A DNA stretch of 64,000 nucleotides from Chthonomonas sp. UBA2362 (GTDB lineage: Bacteria; Armatimonadota; Fimbriimonadia; Fimbriimonadales; Fimbriimonadaceae). The first letter of the stretch is position 1; each line of letters opens with the position of its first letter. The stretch spans positions 422,794 through 486,793 of the forward strand of contig DDTO01000002.1 in NCBI GenBank assembly GCA_002344135.1. The letters run 5' to 3'. A program made the position numbers and the translations under genes. Below, one piece after another: positions 24,818 through 33,872 of the stretch. The notes beneath the pieces were generated by a model that was not told the origin of the DNA, did not search any database, and saw only the letters and a program-made list of their open reading frames with translations.

Positions 24818-26556
24818 GTCCGGAACTCCTGTACGCCATCGGCACGGCCGCCACTTGGACTGGCTGGATCGCCTTGCTGCGGGCGGCCTATCTCGCTTGC
24901 CGACTCCTGACGAAATCCCCTGGGATGTCGGTCGAGGGAACCCGCCGCGGCCTTGCCTTTTCGGCACTAGTCGCTGGGATCGCGCTCTTGCTCGGTGGAA
25001 CGCTCCCGATGGATCTCGGACGACCCCAGACTCCTGCGGCCTTTCACTGGCCGGTCGTTTGGTTCGCGATGGGGGCGTATGCCTGGCTGGGGGCGCTCTC
25101 CGTCGTTATGGCGTTGATCCGGGCGGGGCAAGCCTGGCTGGCCCTCACGCGGGACGAGACGAAGGCTCGCCTTTCCGCCGCAACCATTTGGGGCGCTGCA
25201 GGGGTCGTCTTCCTTGGCCTTCAGGTGAACTCCGCCGAGCCGGTCACGATCCTGCGAGGTCAGATACCGCTCTCAGCAACCACCGCTGTCGCCCTCGTAC
25301 TCTTGGCGCTAGGAGCGATCTTCGCAATGGGCATCGCCGCGGGCGCCGTGCGCGCTCGTGGCATCTCTATTGCCATCGTGACCCACATGGCCTTGCTCGT
25401 GGGGTGCCTCGTTTTCGGCATCCCGTTCGCGTGGCTGCTGGTGACCAGCTTCAAAGAAGACCGCGACCTCGCCGCCATCGACGGTATCGTCTGGGTTCCC
25501 CGGGTTTCCGAGCGAGTGCCGTACCTGAACCCCGAGCGGCCTCGTTACGCCGCCTTGGACAAGGACACTTCGGTCGAAGCAGAGAAGCTCACCGAACTCC
25601 CCGGCGGGAAGTGGCTCATGGAGATCCAGAGTCCCCTCAATCGGGTGGGCGCGACCTTCGAGGCCGACCCGCAATCCCTCAAGGTGGTGCCCAAGATGGT
25701 GCCGGTCGTGACCGGGACCTTCGAGGGAAAGAGCATCCGAGGCATGGTCGTGGAGGAACTCGATGGCGGAGACCGGCGAGTGCAGATCCAGTCGCCGCCC
25801 GAGGTCAAGGGCGTCGAGTTCGTCGCCAATAGCGAAGACGTGGACGCGGTCCGTCACGTCGGCCTCAACTTTAAGAACTATCCCGACGCCCTGCTCTACC
25901 TGCCGCCCGAGACCCAGATGGGCCTCGTATATCTGAAGAACACTCTGATCCTCGTGTTCTTCAGCGTGTTCGGCACACTACTCTCCTGTTCGATCGTTGC
26001 CTACGCCTTCTCGCGCATGCGGTTTCCAGGCAAGGGCGTCATGTTCGCGGTGCTCCTCAGCACGATGATGCTGCCCGGCGCGGTGACCCTGTTGCCCACG
26101 TTCCTCATCTTCCGCCAGCTCGGATGGATCGACACGCTCTATCCCCTCTGGGTGCCGACCTTCTTCGCGGGCGCCTTCAACGTCTTCCTCTTGCGCCAGT
26201 TCTTCATGAGCATCCCGATGGAACTCGAAGACGCCGCCAAGATCGATGGCTGCTCGTTCCTCCGCACGTTCTGGCAAGTCATGGTGCCTCAGATCAAGCC
26301 GGCGCTTGCTGTCATCGCCATCTGGACCTTTATGGGCGCTTGGAACAACTTCATGGGGCCGCTCATCTACGTCAATTCCCCGGAGAATATGCCCATCGCC
26401 TATGCCGTCCAGCTTTTCCAGGGCCAGCGAGGCGGTGAGCAGCACCTGATGATGGCCTTCGCGACGATGGCGATGCTGCCGGTCCTCGTGCTCTTCTTCT
26501 TCGCGCAGAAGTACTTCATCGAAGGCGTGACGCTCTCCGGCTTCGGAGGGCGCTAG
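24814..26556 (+). CDS. ABC sugar permease (MalG-like) with extra N-terminal helices and a lumenal insert
   Basis: 580 residues from TTG 24814, which overlaps the TGA of the upstream gene and has GAGG about 8 bases ahead. A normal MalG-type permease is about 280 residues. Here five extra hydrophobic segments occupy residues 1-185. The first MalG helix (about 190-210, LVGCLVFGIPFAWLLVTSFK) is followed by a roughly 150-residue soluble insert (ERVPYLNPERPRYAALDKDT and similar) before the remaining helices. The EAA loop is LEDAAKIDGCSFLRTFWQVM. It pairs with the fused binding protein-permease to make the translocation pore. The insert faces the periplasm by topology and could contact the tethered binding domain; that is inference. 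Confidence 0.9.
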   Translation: MSPELLYAIGTAATWTGWIALLRAAYLACRLLTKSPGMSVEGTRRGLAFSALVAGIALLLGGTLPMDLGRPQTPAAFHWPVVWFAMGAYAWLGALSVVMALIRAGQAWLALTRDETKARLSAATIWGAAGVVFLGLQVNSAEPVTILRGQIPLSATTAVALVLLALGAIFAMGIAAGAVRARGISIAIVTHMALLVGCLVFGIPFAWLLVTSFKEDRDLAAIDGIVWVPRVSERVPYLNPERPRYAALDKDTSVEAEKLTELPGGKWLMEIQSPLNRVGATFEADPQSLKVVPKMVPVVTGTFEGKSIRGMVVEELDGGDRRVQIQSPPEVKGVEFVANSEDVDAVRHVGLNFKNYPDALLYLPPETQMGLVYLKNTLILVFFSVFGTLLSCSIVAYAFSRMRFPGKGVMFAVLLSTMMLPGAVTLLPTFLIFRQLGWIDTLYPLWVPTFFAGAFNVFLLRQFFMSIPMELEDAAKIDGCSFLRTFWQVMVPQIKPALAVIAIWTFMGAWNNFMGPLIYVNSPENMPIAYAVQLFQGQRGGEQHLMMAFATMAMLPVLVLFFFAQKYFIEGVTLSGFGGR

Positions 26557-26558
26557 GC

Positions 26559-28169
26559 TTGCGCATCCCCTTCGATAGCCTGTGCCTGGCTGGAGTCATA
26601 GCCGAGATCCGTCCGCTGCTCGGCGCGCGGATGCAGGGGGCGCGGCAGACCGATCCCCATACCCTGGTCCTCACCCTGTATGGCTCCGTCGATTCGGCCG
26701 ACGCCCAGAAGGCGGAGCACTGGCTGCTCCTCAGCGCCGATCCTGAACTCGCCCGCATGCACCTCGCATCGCGAAAGCCTCCGCGGATGGAGGAGATTCC
26801 CGCCTTCGCCGACGCCGTCCGGCGGCGGCTCGATGGGGCGCGACTCGCGGCGATCGAGCAGCGCGGATGCGACCGGATCGTCGACTTCGCTTTCTCTGCT
26901 GCCGAGGGGGAGTACCGGTTGGTGGCCGAGCTGATGGGCAAGCACTCCAACCTGATGCTCCTCGACCCCGAGCGGCGAGTGGTGGCCGCGCTGAAGTGGG
27001 TGGGTCCGTCGAAGAGTCGCCGGCCGATCCTCCCCAACCACGCCTACGAGCCGCCTCCATTCGAGCCGCGTGCACCCGTCCTAAAGGCTCGACAGGGCGA
27101 CGATCTGCTGGAGTACGAAGGCGCGTCGCCATTCTTCGCCCGGCTGGCCGAAGCGGTGGGGCTCGAGCTGCTCCAGCGAGCATGGAGGGAGCAGGACTTC
27201 TCACCGGTCTACGTCGACGGACACGGCTCATACCCGGTCTCCGTCTCGGCGCTCGGGCTGAAGGAGGTCCCGCGCGAGTCACTCTCGCAAGCCTTGGAGC
27301 AACACTTTGCCGCGCTCGCTGCCACCAAAGGACTTGAGCAGGTCCGGGGCTCTCTGCTCGGGCAGCTCCGGCGGGTCGCACTCGCCCGTGAGGTCGCGCT
27401 TGCCGATCTCCGGCAGGCCGCCGACACCGCAACGCGAGCCGGAGTCATCCAAGAAAGGGCCCAAATCATTCTCGCCTACGCTGCCTCCGCCACGCCGGGC
27501 GCGAAGTCGCTCGAAGCCTACGACTTCGAGGGCAAAGCAGTGACGATTCCGCTCGATCCCGATCTGACGCCCCTCGAGAATGCGAACCGCCTCTTCGACA
27601 AGGCCAAGCGGGCCAAGAACGCCGCCCCGACCGTCGCCGCCCAACTCCAGCGCCTCGGCGACGATCTTGCCGCCCTCGAGGCCGCCATCCGACGGGCGGA
27701 AGATGCCCAATCTGTCGCCGAGATCGAGGATGTTCGGTCGGAGGCAGACCGCCATCGCTGGCTTCATCACCAGCCCTCGCCGTCGAGGACGAAGGAGGAG
27801 CGGCCCTATCAGGGCCATGCGATCCGCGAACTGCTCGCCCCGGGCGGATGGAAGGTGCTTTACGGCGAGAGCGCGACCGCCAACGATTACCTCACCCTTC
27901 GCGTCGGCCGGCCCAATGACTGGTGGCTGCACGTACGGGGAGGGGTGAGCGCCCACGTCATCATCCAGACCCAGAATCAGCCGGAGCGAGTGCCGAAGGA
28001 AGCCCTGCTCTTCGCCGCAAAGGTCGCCGTGCGGAATTCACCGAGCAAGCACAGCGGCTACGTCCCGGTGGACTACTGCCTGAAGAAGTACGTCCGCCGG
28101 CCGAAAGGCGCACCGCCCGGGACCGTCACCTATTCTCACGAGAAGACGCTGCACGTGGAGCGCGATTAG
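26559..28169 (+). CDS. rqcH: RqcH/NFACT-family ribosome quality control protein
   Basis: 536 residues starting at TTG 26559, with GGAGGG 10 bases before it. The NFACT-N domain (MRIPFDSLCLAGVIAEIRPL; AELMGKHSNLMLLDPERRVV) is followed by helix-hairpin-helix and coiled-coil parts (about 230-410). The C-terminal NFACT-R domain reads YGESATANDYLTLRVGRPND and WWLHVRGGVSAHVIIQTQ, ending in YSHEKTLHVERD. RqcH binds obstructed 50S subunits and adds C-terminal alanine tails to stalled nascent chains; older annotations call it fibronectin-binding. It starts just two bases after the permease stop, so it may be on the same transcript without a shared function. Confidence 0.92.
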   Translation: MRIPFDSLCLAGVIAEIRPLLGARMQGARQTDPHTLVLTLYGSVDSADAQKAEHWLLLSADPELARMHLASRKPPRMEEIPAFADAVRRRLDGARLAAIEQRGCDRIVDFAFSAAEGEYRLVAELMGKHSNLMLLDPERRVVAALKWVGPSKSRRPILPNHAYEPPPFEPRAPVLKARQGDDLLEYEGASPFFARLAEAVGLELLQRAWREQDFSPVYVDGHGSYPVSVSALGLKEVPRESLSQALEQHFAALAATKGLEQVRGSLLGQLRRVALAREVALADLRQAADTATRAGVIQERAQIILAYAASATPGAKSLEAYDFEGKAVTIPLDPDLTPLENANRLFDKAKRAKNAAPTVAAQLQRLGDDLAALEAAIRRAEDAQSVAEIEDVRSEADRHRWLHHQPSPSRTKEERPYQGHAIRELLAPGGWKVLYGESATANDYLTLRVGRPNDWWLHVRGGVSAHVIIQTQNQPERVPKEALLFAAKVAVRNSPSKHSGYVPVDYCLKKYVRRPKGAPPGTVTYSHEKTLHVERD

Positions 28170-29353
28170 AGCTCGAGCAGCTGGACTGCGGACTCCATGT
28201 CCTTGTCGCCGCGGCCGCTCAGGTTCACCAGGACGCGGGACCCAAGAGGAAGGTAGGCGGCTTCGAACAGAGGAGCGAAGGCATGGGCGGACTCGAAGGC
28301 GGGGATGATGCCTTCGAGTTCGGCGAGTCGCCGGAAGGCGGCGAGCGCATCGGAATCGTCCACCGCCCGGTACTCCACCCGTCCGGTGTCCTTCAAATAC
28401 GAGTGTTCGGCCCCGACTCCGGGGTAGTCCAAGCCGGCGGAGACGGAGTGCGTCGGCAAGACCTGTCCGTGCTCGTCCTGCATGAGGTAGCTGTAAGAGC
28501 CGTGGAGGACGCCGGGAGAGCCGGCGGTGAGGGGCGCGGCATGCTGCCCGCTGGAGAGGCCGTGGCCGCCTGCCTCGATGCCGATCAGGCGCACCTCGGG
28601 GTCGGCGAGGAAGCCGGCGTAGAAGCCGATCGCGTTGGAGCCGCCCCCTACGCAGGCGAGCCCGATCTCGGGAAGTCGGCCGTACCGCTGCACATATTGG
28701 GCTCGGGCCTCTTTCCCGATCACGCTCTGGAACTCGCGGACCATCGCCGGATACGGATGGGGGCCGGCGGCGGTGCCGATCACGTAGTGGGTGTCGGCAA
28801 CGTTGGTCACCCAGTCGCGCATGGCCTCGTTCAGGGCGTCCTTGAGGGTGCGGGTGCCGCTCGAGACGGGGATCACCTTCGCGCCGAGCAACTTCATCCG
28901 AAAGACGTTGAGTTGCTGGCGGGCGCAGTCCTCCTCCCCCATGTAGACTTCGCAGCGCAGACCGAAGAGGGCGCAGACCGTCGCCGTCGCCACCCCGTGC
29001 TGGCCGGCGCCGGTCTCCGCGATGATCCGGCGTTTGCCCATCCTCCGCGCGAGGAGGCATTGGCCGACCGCGTTGTTGATCTTATGGGCGCCGGTGTGGT
29101 TGAGGTCCTCCCGCTTGATCACCACGTGCAGGCCGGTCTCGGCGGAGAGGCGTCGGGCTTCGGTGAGCGGTGTCGGACGCCCGACGAACTCGGAGAGGAT
29201 CGCCTCGAACTCGGCATGGAACTCCGCGCTCGCCCAGGCGGCGTCGAACTCCCGTTCGAGCTGGTCCAGGGCGGGCACCAAAGTTTCCGGCACGTACCGA
29301 CCGCCGTATGCGCCGAATCGTCCCTTTCCCGAGGCTACGCTCATCGCCTTCAT
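28166..29353 (-). CDS. trpB: Tryptophan synthase beta chain
   Basis: 395 residues from ATG 29353 (MKAMSVASGKGRFGAYGGRY), chosen because GGAG stands 8 bases before it; a GTG at 29389 would overlap its own Shine-Dalgarno sequence. The PLP lysine is in REDLNHTGAHKINNAVGQ, the phosphate-binding loop in CVGGGSNAIGFYAGF, and GAGQHGVATATVCALFG is conserved in TrpB1. It condenses indole and serine to tryptophan. No trpA or other trp genes are adjacent. The stop codon interlocks with that of rqcH (TTAG). Confidence 0.97.
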   Translation of the reverse strand: MKAMSVASGKGRFGAYGGRYVPETLVPALDQLEREFDAAWASAEFHAEFEAILSEFVGRPTPLTEARRLSAETGLHVVIKREDLNHTGAHKINNAVGQCLLARRMGKRRIIAETGAGQHGVATATVCALFGLRCEVYMGEEDCARQQLNVFRMKLLGAKVIPVSSGTRTLKDALNEAMRDWVTNVADTHYVIGTAAGPHPYPAMVREFQSVIGKEARAQYVQRYGRLPEIGLACVGGGSNAIGFYAGFLADPEVRLIGIEAGGHGLSSGQHAAPLTAGSPGVLHGSYSYLMQDEHGQVLPTHSVSAGLDYPGVGAEHSYLKDTGRVEYRAVDDSDALAAFRRLAELEGIIPAFESAHAFAPLFEAAYLPLGSRVLVNLSGRGDKDMESAVQLLEL

Positions 29354-29413
29354 TCTACGCGCTCCGCCGCTCGGGGCACTCGCTGACACCTCCCCGAGTA
29401 GAATTCAGGCGAG

Positions 29414-30508
29414 ATGGCCGTTCTCGCGCCCCAGGTCTCCATCGACAGCATCGCCGACAAGGTTTTTGCCGGCGAGCGCATCGACCTCGCGGACGCCCGC
29501 TTTCTCTTCGATCACCCGAACCTCGCCGATCTCGCCACCCTCGCCAATGCCAGGCGGGTCGCGAAGACTGATCCCGACACCGTCACCTACGTCATCGGGC
29601 GCATCCTCAACTACACCAACGTCTGCTGGGTGCGGTGCAAGTTCTGCGCCTTCTACCGCGTGCCCAACCACGCCGAGGGATACCTCCTCTCAGACGAGGA
29701 GATCCTCGCCAAGGTCGGCGACACCGTCGATCGCGGAGGCGTGGAAATCCTCTTCCAGGGCGGGCTCAACCCCAAGCTGAAGATCGACTACTACGAGGGT
29801 ATCTTCTCCCGAATCCTCGAGCGGTATCCCGGCGTCATCCTCCACGCCCTCAGCCCCGCCGAGATCATCTACATCGCCCACATCAGCAAACTGCGGCTCG
29901 ACGACTGCCTCCGCAGGCTCCAAAAGACCGGCCTCCACTCCATCCCCGGCGCGGGCGGCGAAATCCTCGTCGATCGAGTCCGCAAGATCATCGCGCCCTA
30001 CAAAGACACCACCGACGAGTGGCTCGCCTGCATGCGCACCGCCTCCGCCCTCGGCATCCGCAGCACCGCCTCCATGATGTTCGGACACGTCGAGACCGCC
30101 GACGACCGGGTCGAGCACCTCGGGCGCATCCGCGACCTCCAGGACGAATGCGCCCCCTTCCGGGCGTTCATCACCTGGAGCTTTCAGCCCGAAGAGACGA
30201 ACCTCCCGATTCCGCACAAAGCCAGCGGCTTCGACTACCTTCGCACGCTCGCCGTCTCGCGAATCTTCCTCGACAACGTCGACAACTTCCAGGTCTCCAT
30301 CCTCACCCAGGGTCCAAAAATCGCGCAGCTGGCGCTCGGATACGGGGCGAACGACTTCGGGAGCGTGATGATTGAGGAGAACGTGGTGAGCGCCGCTGGA
30401 AACAAGTTCATCCTAAGCGCTGAAGAATTCGAACGCCTCATCCGCGCCGCCGGCTATACCCCTCGACGCCGCAATACGCGTTACGAAATCCTGCCTACCG
30501 CTCACTAA
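29414..30508 (+). CDS. mqnC: Cyclic dehypoxanthine futalosine synthase (MqnC)
   Basis: 364 residues. A radical SAM enzyme with the cluster motif NVCWVRCKFCAFYR (CxxxCxxC, about residues 73-80), typical of MqnC. QGGLNPKLKIDYYEGIF and TASMMFGHVETADDRVEHL are further family segments, and the end AAGYTPRRRNTRYEIL is normal. MqnC cyclises dehypoxanthine futalosine in the futalosine route to menaquinone. It implies menaquinone-based respiration through this pathway, although no other mqn gene is in the window. It is divergent from trpB with 60 bases between the start codons. Confidence 0.95.
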   Translation: MAVLAPQVSIDSIADKVFAGERIDLADARFLFDHPNLADLATLANARRVAKTDPDTVTYVIGRILNYTNVCWVRCKFCAFYRVPNHAEGYLLSDEEILAKVGDTVDRGGVEILFQGGLNPKLKIDYYEGIFSRILERYPGVILHALSPAEIIYIAHISKLRLDDCLRRLQKTGLHSIPGAGGEILVDRVRKIIAPYKDTTDEWLACMRTASALGIRSTASMMFGHVETADDRVEHLGRIRDLQDECAPFRAFITWSFQPEETNLPIPHKASGFDYLRTLAVSRIFLDNVDNFQVSILTQGPKIAQLALGYGANDFGSVMIEENVVSAAGNKFILSAEEFERLIRAAGYTPRRRNTRYEILPTAH

Positions 30509-30533
30509 CCCTCCGCTACCCCAGCTGAAGTGT

Positions 30534-32180
30534 TTAGACAACAGCGACGGCGGCGCGCTCGGAATGAGGGAACTTCAGGGCGGCGGTAACGAGGCCCTGA
30601 AAGAGGGGATGCGGTCGGTTCGGGCGGCTCTTGAACTCGGGGTGGGCTTGGGTCCCGATGAAGAACGGGTGCGCGGGAAGTTCGATCATTTCCACCAGCC
30701 GGTAATCGGGGGAGACTCCCGAAATGACGAGCCCGTGCTCGACGAGCTTCTCGCGGAAATCGTTGTTCACTTCGTAGCGATGCCTGTGGCGCTCGCTGAT
30801 CTTCGTCGATCCGTACAGCCGATGAGCCAGACTACCGTGGGTGACGTTGCAGGGCCAAGCGCCAAGTCTCATGGTGGCTCCCTTAGCGCTCACGTCTTTC
30901 TGCTCGGGCAGGAGGTGGATGATCGGGTAGGGCGGGTTGTCGATCATCTCCTCCGAGTTGGCGCCCTCGAGGCCGCAAACGTTGCGAGCGAACTCGATGA
31001 CCGCCATCTGCAGGCCCAGGCAAATGCCCAGGAACGGGAGACCGCGCTCACGAGCCAGGCGGATCGCCTCGACCTTCCCTTCGATGCCACGCTCACCGAA
31101 ACCGGGGCCGCAGACGAGGCCGTCTATGCCGCGCAGGGCCGCCTCGGGCGTGAGGCCGCCTTCGAGGCGCTCGCTGTCGATCCACTCGATCTCCACCCGG
31201 CAGTCGTTGGCGATCCCAGCATGGACGAGGGCCTCGCCGATCGACTTGTAGGCGTCACCGTTGCTCGTGTACTTTCCGACCACGCCCACCCGGCAAGTAT
31301 GGGCGGGGTGCTTGATCGTCTCCACGAGCTTCGCCCACTCCGAGAGCGGCTCAGCGCCTTTGCCGCCGGCGCTGTCCAGGCCGAGTCGCTCGACGACTAA
31401 ATCGCCGAGGCCGGCCTCCTCGTACTTGAGGGGTACCTCGTAAATCGTCTCGACGTTGACCGACTCGATGACTGCCCTGGAGGGCACGTCGCAAAAGAGG
31501 CTGATTTTGTCTTTGACGTCGTCCGGCATCGGCACCTCGGTCCGGCAGACGAGAACATCGGGTGAGATACCGATCTCGCGAAGCTTGATGACGCTGTGCT
31601 GGGTCGGCTTAGTCTTGATCTCGTGCCAAGGTCCGACGCTCGGCACGAGGGTGACGTGGAAGAACATCGTGTTCTCGAAGCCGAGGTCCTTTCGAAGCTG
31701 GCGGATCGCTTCGAGGAAGGGAAGGCTCTCGATGTCGCCGACGGTGCCGCCGATCTCGGCGAGGACCACGTCGGCCTCCTGCTCGCGGGCAACCTGGAGA
31801 ATCTGGCGTTTGATTTCGTTGGTGACGTGGGGGATGACCTGCACGGTCGCTCCCAGGTAGTCGCCCCGGCGCTCGGCCTGAATGACGTTGAGGTAGACCT
31901 TTCCGGCGGTGAGGCTGCTGCCAGCCGAACAGGCGACGTCCATGAAACGCTCGTAGTGGCCGAGGTCGAGATCGGTTTCCGCGCCGTCTTCGGTGACGAA
32001 CACTTCACCGTGTTGGTGCGGGCTCATGGTGCCGGCGTCGACGTTGATGTAGGGGTCTAACTTCATCGGAGCGACGACGAAGCCCCTGCTTCTGAGCAGC
32101 CGCCCCAGGCTGGCCGTCGTGATGCCCTTGCCGATCGAGCTCACTACGCCGCCGGTTACGAAGATGAATTTGGTCGCCAA
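30534..32180 (-). CDS. pyrG: CTP synthase
   Basis: 548 residues from TTG 32180, with GGAGG 7 bases ahead; the reading frame is open for 62 more codons upstream but not PyrG-like. The synthetase domain starts ATKFIFVTGGVVSSIGKGIT and has MKLDPYINVDAGTMSPHQHG. The glutamine amidotransferase domain has the nucleophile in FLGICLGLQMAVIEF and a His/Glu pair near the C-terminus (FIGTQAHPEFKSRP). It makes CTP from UTP, ATP and glutamine. Full length for the family. It faces mqnC tail-to-tail and is divergent from the dockerin-type gene. Confidence 0.97.
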   Translation of the reverse strand: MATKFIFVTGGVVSSIGKGITTASLGRLLRSRGFVVAPMKLDPYINVDAGTMSPHQHGEVFVTEDGAETDLDLGHYERFMDVACSAGSSLTAGKVYLNVIQAERRGDYLGATVQVIPHVTNEIKRQILQVAREQEADVVLAEIGGTVGDIESLPFLEAIRQLRKDLGFENTMFFHVTLVPSVGPWHEIKTKPTQHSVIKLREIGISPDVLVCRTEVPMPDDVKDKISLFCDVPSRAVIESVNVETIYEVPLKYEEAGLGDLVVERLGLDSAGGKGAEPLSEWAKLVETIKHPAHTCRVGVVGKYTSNGDAYKSIGEALVHAGIANDCRVEIEWIDSERLEGGLTPEAALRGIDGLVCGPGFGERGIEGKVEAIRLARERGLPFLGICLGLQMAVIEFARNVCGLEGANSEEMIDNPPYPIIHLLPEQKDVSAKGATMRLGAWPCNVTHGSLAHRLYGSTKISERHRHRYEVNNDFREKLVEHGLVISGVSPDYRLVEMIELPAHPFFIGTQAHPEFKSRPNRPHPLFQGLVTAALKFPHSERAAVAVV

Positions 32181-32279
32181 CCCGCCCCTCCGCGACCCCA
32201 TCCAGAGGTCTCTCGAATTATACAGCCTGTCACCGCCTCTGCTTCGGATGCTCGAATTCCGACAGATTCCCCGTGCTTC

Positions 32280-32309
32280 TTGCGGAATCTGAAATTTTGC
32301 TTGTATGAT
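32280..32309 (+). promoter_or_regulatory. Promoter of the dockerin-type gene
   Basis: TTGCGG (32280-32285), an 18-base spacer and TATGAT (32304-32309). The leader would be about 150 bases, similar in length to that of prepilin copy 2. The leader contains no open frame of note. Confidence 0.6.
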
Positions 32310-32468
32310 GGTAGGGATGCTTTGTGTTGACTTGAGGTGTTCGAAGGGCAGTCTCCCGGGAGCCACTGGCGCCCCGTCCCACCTTTGATCCGGTTCGATC
32401 GAGCCGTTTCGCTGCGCTTGGCCCTCGGTCGACGTCCGGCATAAACTTTCGTTTGTGGAGGATCTAAC

Positions 32469-33698
32469 TTGAAGAGATCAATTGTCTATGCTCTAGGCGC
32501 CCTTTGCATGGCGCCCACGGTCGCATCGGCCGGCGTCGAGGAAGTCATCTGGGATTCCGGATTCAACTGGCCGGTCATGTTCAATGGCGCGCTGTCGAAC
32601 CTCGGCTACATCTCCGGCGTTGCGGTTCCGGTCGACCAGGAGCAGCGCTGGTGGGCCGAGCCTATCAGCATTCCTGCCGGCGGTTGCACCATCACCGGAG
32701 TCGACCTGAACTACTTCATCACCCGCGGCCGTCAGCCGGCGGTCGTCAAGTACATCATTTGGCGCCGCACCGGATTCGCGGCGCCGGTCGATGGCGACCA
32801 GGTCGCCTCGGGGACCCTCGGCCCGAACACGAGTTTCGGCGCAGATGACGGCACCGGTCCTGATCCGGGCCCGGGCGGCAATGACCCCCGCACCCCCTTT
32901 GCCGAAGACTGGTACTTCGACTTCCCTGGCCAAAGCATTGCTCTGGCCGCCGGTGACTACTATTTCACCGTGTACGGTGACGGAACGATGAGTTCGGGCA
33001 GCATTCCCGAGAGCACTGCACCGTACCTCGCCTGGTTCACGGGCGCCCAAGGGCAACTCGAGTCTCAGGAGCAAACTCACGGCTGGCGCTCGACGAACTT
33101 CCCGAGTCCGGGCTTCCTGTTCTATGCGCCGTCTAACGTCGCGCCGCAGACCGGCCAGGATGCGGACGACTGCTGGAACCCGACGTTCCGGCTGAAGGGG
33201 ACTGGCCCCGGACTGCGCAAGCTTTCGGGACGCGTCCTGTTCAACGATTACGATGGCCAGAAGCCGAACTTCGTGACTTTCGAAGTTCGCGCCGCGGGTA
33301 CCTCGACGGTCCTCAGCTATCAATCGATGGGCCTCGGTTCGAACGGCGAGTACGAGCTCAACATCCCGACCCGGGACGGCACGACGTTCGACGTTAGCCT
33401 GCAGAAGACCCAGCTTTACGTCGATCCGCTCGGCATCGCGCCGGACGTGGTCTACACGAACTGGCTCCGACGCACGCTTCAGGGCGTCAACTTCGCCGCC
33501 AGCAGCCACGTGATGGACTTCAGCCTCCTCAACGCCGACCTCGATGACGACAACGAGATCACCATCGGAGACTACTCGATCCTTTCGGGCAACTTCGGTG
33601 GAGTCGGTCCTGTTGGCGACGTGAACGGCGACAACGAGGTCGACATCGGAGACTTCGCGATCCTCTCCGGCAACTTCGGCATGGTCGGCGACGACTAG
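32469..33698 (+). CDS. Secreted protein with C-terminal dockerin type I repeats
   Basis: 409 residues from TTG 32469, with GGAGG 8 bases before it. A signal peptide (MKRSIVYALGALCMAPTVAS) is followed by a beta-rich domain of unknown function. A carboxypeptidase-regulatory-like segment follows (LRKLSGRVLFNDYDGQ, about 250-340). The end carries two EF-hand-like dockerin repeats: DLDDDNEITIGDYSILSG and DVNGDNEVDIGDFAILSG, with calcium-binding Asp/Asn positions intact. Dockerins usually bind cohesin modules. No cohesin is evident in the window; in this phylum such repeats may act as cell-surface sorting tags, which is speculation. The middle domain is not recognised. Confidence 0.85.
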   Translation: MKRSIVYALGALCMAPTVASAGVEEVIWDSGFNWPVMFNGALSNLGYISGVAVPVDQEQRWWAEPISIPAGGCTITGVDLNYFITRGRQPAVVKYIIWRRTGFAAPVDGDQVASGTLGPNTSFGADDGTGPDPGPGGNDPRTPFAEDWYFDFPGQSIALAAGDYYFTVYGDGTMSSGSIPESTAPYLAWFTGAQGQLESQEQTHGWRSTNFPSPGFLFYAPSNVAPQTGQDADDCWNPTFRLKGTGPGLRKLSGRVLFNDYDGQKPNFVTFEVRAAGTSTVLSYQSMGLGSNGEYELNIPTRDGTTFDVSLQKTQLYVDPLGIAPDVVYTNWLRRTLQGVNFAASSHVMDFSLLNADLDDDNEITIGDYSILSGNFGGVGPVGDVNGDNEVDIGDFAILSGNFGMVGDD

Positions 33699-33725
33699 TC
33701 GCTCCTCGCCGCAAGTCTCGACCCT

Positions 33726-33759
33726 TGCCGGGGCTCCGCAGAATTGCGGAGCCCCGGCA
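33726..33759 (+). terminator. Terminator hairpin after the dockerin-type gene
   Basis: A perfect 15-bp stem, TGCCGGGGCTCCGCA, with loop GAAT, is followed by TTCT. It separates the dockerin-type gene from prepilin copy 3. Confidence 0.7.
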
Positions 33760-33872
33760 TTCTCATCGTAGTTTCCGCTCTTAACGATGGGATAAAATCT
33801 GCCTGCGACAATGGTCGCATCGAAAGTGAATGGTCCCGGCGATGCCGCGGTCCCTTTGGTGGAGGAAACAAC

